The notes beneath the pieces are model-generated. The model saw nothing but the letters and a program-made list of their open reading frames with translations, searched no databases and was not told the origin of the DNA. From NCBI RefSeq assembly GCF_042664795.1, contig NZ_JBHTBN010000001.1, forward strand, positions 310,001-374,000: a DNA stretch of 64,000 bases, read 5' to 3'. The first letter of the stretch is position 1, and every line of letters starts with the position of its first letter. Below, in pieces: positions 34,289 to 40,545 of the stretch. A program made the position numbers and the translations under genes. This DNA is from Jejudonia soesokkakensis (GTDB lineage Bacteria > Bacteroidota > Bacteroidia > Flavobacteriales > Flavobacteriaceae).

Positions 34289-35064
34289 AAACGCAATTAA
34301 AGGTTAGTATCATTCAATCTCACTTGCACTGGGAAAATCCTGTAGCAAATAGAACTCAATTTTCTGAAAAAATAGCGGCTATATCTGAAGATACCGACCT
34401 TATCATTTTACCCGAAATGTTTACCACAGGCTTCACTATGAATGCAGCGTCATTGGCAGAAGAAACCAACGGAGTCACGCTCTTTTGGATGCAATCTGAA
34501 GCGAAAAAGAAAAACGCAGCCCTTACAGGAAGCATTATTATTAAAGATGATGGATTGTTTTACAACAGACTGTTCTTTGTTTTTCCAGATGGTACTTTCC
34601 ACCAGTATGATAAAAAACATACTTTTGCTTTAGCAGGAGAACATAAGACCTATCAAGCAGGACAAAATAAACTTATTGTAACTTATAAAGGCTGGAAAAT
34701 TTGCCCGTTGGTGTGTTATGATCTTCGGTTTCCAGTCTGGGCGCGAAATAAAGAAGATTATGACCTCTTGGTATATGTTGCCAATTGGCCAGATAAACGT
34801 GTCAATGCCTGGGACGCACTCCTAAAAGCACGCGCCATAGAAAATATGGCATATTGTATAGGTGTGAATAGAGTAGGATTGGACGGTAATGGTCACCAAT
34901 ATACAGGACATAGTGCCGGATACGATGTGTTAGGGGAACTACTAACAACCTCTGATTATGAAAAAGAATTTACAGAGACTATAACGTTAGAAAAAGAGCA
35001 CGTAGTTACTCTTCGGGATCGTCTTCAGTTTCTACAGGATCGGGATTATTTTGAGATAAAATAA
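34285..35064 (+). CDS. Omega-amidase-like nitrilase-family hydrolase
   Basis: A 259-residue carbon-nitrogen hydrolase with the Glu-Lys-Cys triad: Glu44 (ILPEMFTTGF), Lys110 (YDKKHTFALAGE) and Cys144 (CPLVCYDLRFPVW). The EMFTTGF and CYDLRFP forms are typical of the YafV/omega-amidase branch, which hydrolyses alpha-ketoglutaramate and related alpha-keto amides. Read together with the methionine aminotransferase four genes upstream, this supports a glutamine-transaminase/omega-amidase pair. It is coupled to the ankyrin gene by a 4-bp overlap and overlaps the convergent Ig-like lipoprotein gene by 59 bp. Confidence 0.9.
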   Translation: MKTQLKVSIIQSHLHWENPVANRTQFSEKIAAISEDTDLIILPEMFTTGFTMNAASLAEETNGVTLFWMQSEAKKKNAALTGSIIIKDDGLFYNRLFFVFPDGTFHQYDKKHTFALAGEHKTYQAGQNKLIVTYKGWKICPLVCYDLRFPVWARNKEDYDLLVYVANWPDKRVNAWDALLKARAIENMAYCIGVNRVGLDGNGHQYTGHSAGYDVLGELLTTSDYEKEFTETITLEKEHVVTLRDRLQFLQDRDYFEIK

Positions 35065-36658
35065 ATGTCTCATTTAAACTCCAGTTTGACTTAACCTCGA
35101 GAATTGTTGGATAATAGACTATTCTTTCTGGCGCTTGTCGTGACAGAAAATTTCCAGGATCCCATGTGCTGTTTTTGTTAGTGTCAAAAACTACCCGTAA
35201 TAAATATTTTGCAGGATTGATAAAGTCGAAATACACCTGAGAATTTTCAGAAGTTAGAACAGACTCTTTAACGACCGCAAACTTTTCAGAAACAAGCTGT
35301 ACAATGACAGGAAAGGTATCAACATTTTCCAATTGTAGAGAAAGAGTACCGTAATCTGAAGTCGCTTTAGTTCTAATTCTATACGATAATGTATCATTAG
35401 TTCCTTCAAAGAAGTCGGTTATAAATCCGGGGAAGGCTTTTATTTCATAGGTTTGTTCTTCCTCTTTTGGAAATATAATAGCAACGGTATTATTTTTAAG
35501 GTTAATACCTGCTGAAGCTTTAACTGTAACTGAATCTTTATCTATAATTTTTAATCTTTCAGTATTAATCGCTGTCATCGGAATGTTAGCTCTTAATTTT
35601 AAAGTGTCGGGTAATGTTAGTCCAGTTTGATTTATCGCTTGTATAACCAAAGAATCACGATACAGATCGCGCATTTTAACAACTAAAGAATCGCTGGCCT
35701 CTTTGTTTTTGGCAAGAAATATTAGAGAGTCATTTTCTATAGCAGGTTTAAACCAATAATGTAAGGTGTCTTTATCGACATCTTTATACAAAGTTGATCT
35801 GTAGTCACTAGGCACTTTGGAAAGTAATTCTAGCTCGAGGCTATCTGTATTTCCTTGATATCCAAAAATTAGTTCATTTTTAGATGTCTGCTTAGGGGTA
35901 TTTATTTGATACCCAGTCTTTTCTTTAGATAAAGTAAGCGTGTAAGAAGTGTCTGTAGGAATGGTCACAACATCAGAAAGAAATCCAATACGCTCATTTG
36001 TAGGCTGAAAGATATAATCGTTATTAATGTCCTTCAAAGCAACAAGCTGATAGGTTCCTTCCTTTAAATTACTGAATTCAAACGAATTTGACCCCGCTGG
36101 AGTGGTGGTGATGTAAGTAGGCTTTTCTTGTAATACCAGTGAGTCATTAAACGTTTCATTTGCTTCATAGAGGGCTACTGTAGTAACACCATCTGGTTGG
36201 TTAAATTCTGCATCACGAATGGTTCCGGAGAGTTTTAAGCTGTCAATATAACTTCCGGTAGAAAATATATATTTATAATATTCGAACTCGTTGGCTTCAT
36301 TGTTATCCACAATGCTTTTCCCAAAATTAAAGGAGTAGGTCGTATTCTCTTTAAGCGTATCAAGTATCTTAACCCTTAAAACCTTGGAAGTACTTAATGG
36401 TGTAATAACAGGAGTATATTTTAAAGGAGGGGAAATGATGAGATTTTTTTGAAGCTCATTCAGTTTTATATACTCATCGAAGTAGATCTTAAATTCAGTT
36501 TCAGAAAAATTTGTAGAATAATTTTCGGGAACACTTCGTACAATAACGGGAGGGATAGTATCTCTTGCACCTCCAGAAGGAGTTCCTTTTTTTGCACAGT
36601 CTGTAAAGAAAAGTGAAAAAAGCAGGATAAAAGAAAGGTACAGAAGCTTAGGTTTCAT
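35006..36658 (-). CDS. Ig-like (Big_5) domain lipoprotein
   Basis: A 550-residue lipoprotein (LFSLFFTDC, Cys21). The N-terminal part has the Ig-like segment PPVIVRSVPENYSTNF, FDEYIKLNELQKNLIISPPL and TYSFNFGKSIVDNNE (about residues 35-135). Beta-sandwich repeats follow, including KEGTYQLVALKDINNDYIF and YLLRVVFDTNKNSTWDPG, which look like transthyretin-type modules. Such proteins are common in Bacteroidota with unknown role in the outer envelope. Its last 59 bp run antisense to the end of the nitrilase gene, so both C-termini are coded by the same DNA. Confidence 0.85.
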   Translation of the reverse strand: MKPKLLYLSFILLFSLFFTDCAKKGTPSGGARDTIPPVIVRSVPENYSTNFSETEFKIYFDEYIKLNELQKNLIISPPLKYTPVITPLSTSKVLRVKILDTLKENTTYSFNFGKSIVDNNEANEFEYYKYIFSTGSYIDSLKLSGTIRDAEFNQPDGVTTVALYEANETFNDSLVLQEKPTYITTTPAGSNSFEFSNLKEGTYQLVALKDINNDYIFQPTNERIGFLSDVVTIPTDTSYTLTLSKEKTGYQINTPKQTSKNELIFGYQGNTDSLELELLSKVPSDYRSTLYKDVDKDTLHYWFKPAIENDSLIFLAKNKEASDSLVVKMRDLYRDSLVIQAINQTGLTLPDTLKLRANIPMTAINTERLKIIDKDSVTVKASAGINLKNNTVAIIFPKEEEQTYEIKAFPGFITDFFEGTNDTLSYRIRTKATSDYGTLSLQLENVDTFPVIVQLVSEKFAVVKESVLTSENSQVYFDFINPAKYLLRVVFDTNKNSTWDPGNFLSRQAPERIVYYPTILEVKSNWSLNETFILSQNNPDPVETEDDPEE

Positions 36659-36663
36659 TGTGG

Positions 36664-36671
36664 CAAAAATA
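36664..36671 (-). promoter_or_regulatory. -7 box directly before the Ig-like lipoprotein gene
   Basis: TATTTTTG on the minus strand ends 5 bases before the ATG at 36658. No TTG is found 19-20 bases upstream. If used, transcription would begin at or within a base or two of the start codon (leaderless mRNA). Confidence 0.4.
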
Positions 36672-36701
36672 GGAAGAATTTTCTAGTAATTGTATGTAGT
36701 C

Positions 36702-37364
36702 CTAAGCAATTGCGATAGTCACAAAACTTATTTTTGCATTCGATTTTTCCAGAATTACTTTAGCACAATTTTCCAGTGTTGCGCCAGTGGTTACAATATC
36801 GTCTACAATAAGAATATGTTTATTTTGAATTTCTTCATTTTTTTGTATTGTAAAAATGTGATCACTCCCAAAACGAGTGAGGCGTTCTTTAAAAACCTGA
36901 GACCCTGTCTGGCTAACTCTTAACAACACATCCTCTTTAAAAGGCACTTGCAATGCATTTGCTATTTCCTTCCCAAATGTGCTCACTTGATTGTACCCTC
37001 TTTCCCGTAATCTTCTTTTATGTAATGGGACTGGAATTACCATATCAACCGTGGTGTAAGGATTAATATCTTTTAGCTCTTCTCCTAACCATTTCCCAAA
37101 AAAAGTACCTATTCGTTGCTGTCCTCGGTACTTTAAATTGTGTAAAAGCTCTTGGGTAATTCCTTTTTTCTGAAACTGGATTAACGCCGAAGCTGCTTCG
37201 AGAGGTACTCTTCCGTAAAAAAGTGATTTCATAGCGTTATTTCCTGTAAGATGGTAACGGGTTAAAGGCAAAGTATGTCGGCATTTAAGGCAAAGGACCC
37301 GTTCTGAAGCTCTTAATGTAGTCTTGCAAGCACTGCAAAGCTTTGGAAATATGAGATTTAACAT
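36702..37364 (-). CDS. ComF family phosphoribosyltransferase-like protein
   Basis: A 220-residue ComF homologue. The N-terminal zinc-binding double zinc ribbon shows LCSACKTTL and LCLKCRHTL. The C-terminal PRTase domain has VIPVPLHKRRLRERGYNQ and the PRPP motif ILIVDDIVTTGATLENC. In naturally competent bacteria ComF helps uptake of single-stranded DNA; in Bacteroidota the role is unproven. The ATG at 37364 (MLNLIFPKLC) matches the family start better than one 15 codons upstream. It ends 43 bp before the Ig-like lipoprotein start and is likely transcribed with it. Confidence 0.92.
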   Translation of the reverse strand: MLNLIFPKLCSACKTTLRASERVLCLKCRHTLPLTRYHLTGNNAMKSLFYGRVPLEAASALIQFQKKGITQELLHNLKYRGQQRIGTFFGKWLGEELKDINPYTTVDMVIPVPLHKRRLRERGYNQVSTFGKEIANALQVPFKEDVLLRVSQTGSQVFKERLTRFGSDHIFTIQKNEEIQNKHILIVDDIVTTGATLENCAKVILEKSNAKISFVTIAIA

Positions 37365-37453
37365 ATTTTTTAATAATTTACCATTTCTTAAACGTTCGGT
37401 ATTGTACAAGACACCTAGCTTTGTAGGCTAAAATATTTTTTAAATACTTAATT

Positions 37454-38335
37454 ATGACTACGGAAACAAATAGTAATAAATTTAAAATCCTTATTGGAGT
37501 GCTATCAGCACTACTTATCGCATTAGCGGTATATACCTTTACGTTGTACAACGATAGTAAAGATACTGTTTCTACGCTTGAAACTGAAAAGCAATCTATT
37601 GAAGCCGAACTAGAAGATCTTATTGCAAATTATGATGAAATTATTCAGGAGAATGAATTAAAAGACAAGGACTTGTTGGCAGCAAGAGAACGTATTGAGG
37701 TTTTATTAGACTCTGTTAAAGATGCAGAAGCAAATGTTGACCTTATAAGACGCTATAAAATTGAAGTTGGTAAATTAAAGACTGAACGTAAAATGCTATT
37801 TGCCAGAGCAGATAGTCTAATTACAGCAAACAGAAGACTGGCAATGCAACGTGACAGTACAAATACAGTATTAAACAATACTATTAAAGTTGTAGACTCT
37901 GTTAACTTACAGAATGAAGAAATGTCACAAACCTTAAAAGAAGCTGCTGTTGTTGGTGTTGTTGACTTAAGAGGCGAAGCGGTGATAGTTCGTAGTAGCG
38001 GTAAAGTTGTAGACACAAGAAGATCTAGCAGAGCAGATAAAATAAGAGCTTGCTTCACATTAACACCTAATAAAGTGGCAAAAGTAGGTGACCGAACTCT
38101 TTTTGCACAGATTACAAATCCTAAAGGTAAAATTGTGGGTAAAGGTGAGACTTTTAATTATGATGGTGGTTCATTAACCTACAGTCAAGGATCGGTTGTA
38201 TTTTATGAGAAAGAAGAATTGGACGTTTGTATACTTTCGGATGTTAATGAAGCAGATTTAATTGAAGGAAATTATTCTATTAGTATTTTTGATGGACCGA
38301 CTCTGGTTGCAACTACAACAATGGAACTAAAATAA
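37454..38335 (+). CDS. Membrane-anchored coiled-coil protein of unknown function
   Basis: A 293-residue protein with one N-terminal membrane segment (KILIGVLSALLIALAVYTF, residues 11-29), a long heptad-rich coiled coil (about 35-165) and a C-terminal globular beta-domain (about 170-293: VVGVVDLRGEAVIVRS, DKIRACFTLTPN, GDRTLFAQITNPKG, SVVFYEKEELDVCIL, GNYSISIFDG). The coiled coil would extend from the inner membrane into the periplasm. The family is conserved in Flavobacteriaceae, but I know of no assigned function. Divergent from comF; ends in a terminator before glyS. Confidence 0.8.
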   Translation: MTTETNSNKFKILIGVLSALLIALAVYTFTLYNDSKDTVSTLETEKQSIEAELEDLIANYDEIIQENELKDKDLLAARERIEVLLDSVKDAEANVDLIRRYKIEVGKLKTERKMLFARADSLITANRRLAMQRDSTNTVLNNTIKVVDSVNLQNEEMSQTLKEAAVVGVVDLRGEAVIVRSSGKVVDTRRSSRADKIRACFTLTPNKVAKVGDRTLFAQITNPKGKIVGKGETFNYDGGSLTYSQGSVVFYEKEELDVCILSDVNEADLIEGNYSISIFDGPTLVATTTMELK

Positions 38336-38355
38336 AATTCAATCAAAATAATTGA

Positions 38356-38387
38356 AACCGCTATGAACTAATCGTAGCGGTTTTTTT
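38356..38387 (+). terminator. Rho-independent terminator before glyS
   Basis: AACCGCTA (38356-38363) pairs with TAGCGGTT (38375-38382), followed by a T-run. The T-run merges with the glyS -7 box, so end of one unit and start of the next are interleaved. Confidence 0.85.
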
Positions 38388-38394
38388 ATTTTTG
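38387..38394 (+). promoter_or_regulatory. -7 box directly before glyS
   Basis: TATTTTTG ends 4 bases before the glyS ATG at 38399, using the T-run of the preceding terminator. No TTG occurs at the usual -33 distance. This predicts a leaderless or near-leaderless glyS mRNA. Confidence 0.45.
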
Positions 38395-38398
38395 CGCC

Positions 38399-39922
38399 AT
38401 GGCAAACGAAGATCAATTTAAAAAAGTAGTATCCCATGCCAAAGAGTATGGGTATATCTTTCCCTCTAGCGAAATATATGACGGACTAAGCGCAGTCTAT
38501 GATTATGCTCAAAACGGAGTGGAACTAAAAAAGAATATCCGTGAATATTGGTGGAGAAGCATGGTGTATATGCATCAGAATATTGTTGGAATTGATGCAG
38601 CGATTTTAATGCATCCTACGACTTGGAAAGCTTCAGGGCACGTGGATGCTTTTAACGATCCTCTTATTGACAATAAAGATTCAAAAAAAAGGTACCGTGC
38701 AGATGTTTTGATTGAAGATTATGCCGAAAAGCTATACCAGAAAGCTCAAAAAGAAATTGCGAAAGCTCAAAAACGTTTTGGTGATGCCTTTGATGAAGCA
38801 GAATTTGTAGCGACAAACCCAAGAGTTGTACGCTATTTAGCAGAACAAAAAGAAGTGCTTGCCCGTATGGCAAAGTCTTTAGGAAATGAAGATTTGACAG
38901 ATGTGAAAGCGTTAATTGAAGAACTTGGAATCTCAGATCCTGATACAGGAAGTAAGAACTGGACCGATGTAAAGCAGTTCAATTTAATGTTTGGAACCAA
39001 GTTGGGAGCTTCAGCAGAGAGTGCCACAGACTTATACCTTCGTCCGGAAACAGCACAAGGAATATTTGTCAATTTTCTAAATGTTCAGAAAACCGGAAGA
39101 ATGAAAATTCCCTTTGGGATTGCTCAAACAGGAAAGGCTTTCAGAAATGAAATAGTAGCCCGCCAGTTTATTTTCAGAATGCGGGAGTTTGAACAGATGG
39201 AAATGCAATTTTTTGTACGTCCCGGCGAAGAGATGAAATATTATGAATACTGGAAAGAAACTCGCCTTAAATGGCACCTTGCTCTAGGAATGGGAGAAGA
39301 AAATTATCGTTTCCACGATCATGAAAAGTTAGCACATTATGCTAATGCCGCTGCTGATATAGAGTTTAATTTCCCGTTTGGGTTTAAGGAATTGGAAGGA
39401 ATCCATTCTAGAACCGATTTTGATTTAAAAGCCCATGAAGAACACTCTGGAAAGAAGCTTCAATATTTTGATCATGAAATTAATAAAAGTTATACACCTT
39501 ATGTGGTTGAAACCTCAATAGGCCTTGACCGTATGTTTTTAGCTGTGTTAAGTCATTCGCTTCAAGAAGAAACCCTAGAGGATGGAAGTTCCCGAACGGT
39601 TCTTAAAATTCCTGCGATTTTAGCGCCAACAAAAGCAGCAGTACTTCCTTTAATAAAAAGAGATGGATTGCCAGAAATTGCTCAAAGTATTATTGATGAT
39701 CTAAGTTGGGATTTTAATGTATTGTATGATGAGAAAGATGCTGTGGGACGACGTTACCGAAGAGCTGATGCAGCTGGGACACCTTATTGTATTACAGTGG
39801 ATCACCAAACCAAGGAAGATCAAACGGTCACTTTAAGAGACAGAGATACCATGGAACAAACACGTGTTTCTATCAAGGATCTTTCAGAAAAATTACGACA
39901 CACTATTACCTTTAAACTATAA
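38399..39922 (+). CDS. glyS: Glycine--tRNA ligase, single-chain type
   Basis: A 507-residue class II synthetase of the alpha2 (eukaryote/archaea-like) form, charging tRNA-Gly. Class II motif 2 (FRNEIVARQFIFRMREFEQMEMQ region) and motif 3 (SIGLDRMF) are clear. TDLYLRPETAQGIF is the glycine/ATP pocket segment. The N-terminal IYDGLSAVYDYAQNGVELKKN and the C-terminal anticodon-binding domain (about residues 400-507) are complete. It is closed by a bidirectional terminator shared with the small lipoprotein gene. Confidence 0.97.
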   Translation: MANEDQFKKVVSHAKEYGYIFPSSEIYDGLSAVYDYAQNGVELKKNIREYWWRSMVYMHQNIVGIDAAILMHPTTWKASGHVDAFNDPLIDNKDSKKRYRADVLIEDYAEKLYQKAQKEIAKAQKRFGDAFDEAEFVATNPRVVRYLAEQKEVLARMAKSLGNEDLTDVKALIEELGISDPDTGSKNWTDVKQFNLMFGTKLGASAESATDLYLRPETAQGIFVNFLNVQKTGRMKIPFGIAQTGKAFRNEIVARQFIFRMREFEQMEMQFFVRPGEEMKYYEYWKETRLKWHLALGMGEENYRFHDHEKLAHYANAAADIEFNFPFGFKELEGIHSRTDFDLKAHEEHSGKKLQYFDHEINKSYTPYVVETSIGLDRMFLAVLSHSLQEETLEDGSSRTVLKIPAILAPTKAAVLPLIKRDGLPEIAQSIIDDLSWDFNVLYDEKDAVGRRYRRADAAGTPYCITVDHQTKEDQTVTLRDRDTMEQTRVSIKDLSEKLRHTITFKL

Positions 39923-39923
39923 A

Positions 39924-39951
39924 AAAAGAGCAGATTTATTCTGCTCTTTTT
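39924..39951. terminator. Bidirectional terminator after glyS
   Basis: AAAAGAGCAG (39924-39933) pairs with CTGCTCTTTT (39941-39950), loop of 7, T-runs on both strands. The loop contains the stop codon of the convergent lipoprotein gene. Confidence 0.88.
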
Positions 39952-40295
39952 AATATTTCGATAAGCTCAATTGGATTTGCTTTTTCACAACGACTCATTT
40001 GTCTAAGTCCCCTAAATTTTATCCAAACCTTTTGTCCGTCTTTTTTTAAAGTATTTTCTAAAATAATTGGATCAAGGAAATAGGTAGAGTTTCCTTCCAT
40101 CTTAATAGTGTATTCACAATCATTTTCTTCGCCCGAATATACAATCGTTCCTTTTTTATACCCTGCTTCTTCCATTTTGTTGGTTTCTTCAATTGTATTT
40201 TCTGACTTTTGATCTTTTATTTCACTACTTTTTGATGCATTACAGGAGCTATATAATATGCTACATAATAAAAAAACTACTCTTAAATAAATCAT
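39936..40295 (-). CDS. Small lipoprotein of unknown function
   Basis: A 119-residue lipoprotein (FLLCSILYSSC, Cys18), followed by a Lys/Glu/Ser-rich linker and a compact domain with KKGTIVYSGEENDCEYTIKM, IILENTLKKDGQKVWIKF and LRQMSRCEKANPIELIEI. Two Cys (ND-C-E and SR-C-E) may form a disulfide. The pattern is recognisable as a small conserved Bacteroidota envelope lipoprotein, without known function. Its stop codon lies in the loop of the glyS terminator, so its 3' end is folded in the mRNA. Confidence 0.75.
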   Translation of the reverse strand: MIYLRVVFLLCSILYSSCNASKSSEIKDQKSENTIEETNKMEEAGYKKGTIVYSGEENDCEYTIKMEGNSTYFLDPIILENTLKKDGQKVWIKFRGLRQMSRCEKANPIELIEILKRAE

Positions 40296-40320
40296 TAAAA
40301 AACTTTTTAGGAATTAGATT

Positions 40321-40416
40321 ATGAAATTTACAAAGAAACATATTTTCTATTTCTTTTTTTTCATTTTGTTTTATGCGCTGATACAATTATTAAACAGTAC
40401 TCTAGTAATTATATAG
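40321..40416 (+). CDS. Possible 31-residue single-span membrane peptide
   Basis: A short frame from ATG 40321 to TAG 40414-40416 lies in a gene-free 250-bp divergent region. It reads a basic start (MKFTKKH), a continuous aromatic/aliphatic stretch (IFYFFFFILFYALIQLL) and a short polar end. This is the positive-inside layout of a small inner-membrane protein. An AGGA lies 9 bases before the ATG, but such sites are not informative in this phylum, and AT-rich DNA yields hydrophobic codons by chance. No promoter box was found. Confidence 0.3.
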   Translation: MKFTKKHIFYFFFFILFYALIQLLNSTLVII

Positions 40417-40545
40417 GTTAATTAATTTTAAAACATTATAAAACAGTTAGTTGCGTTAAAATAATTTAATTAAATTAAATTGTGAAATCCTTGAAAGGAT
40501 ATTATTTTTAGAAATCTTATATAAATATGTAAAATCGTAACTATT

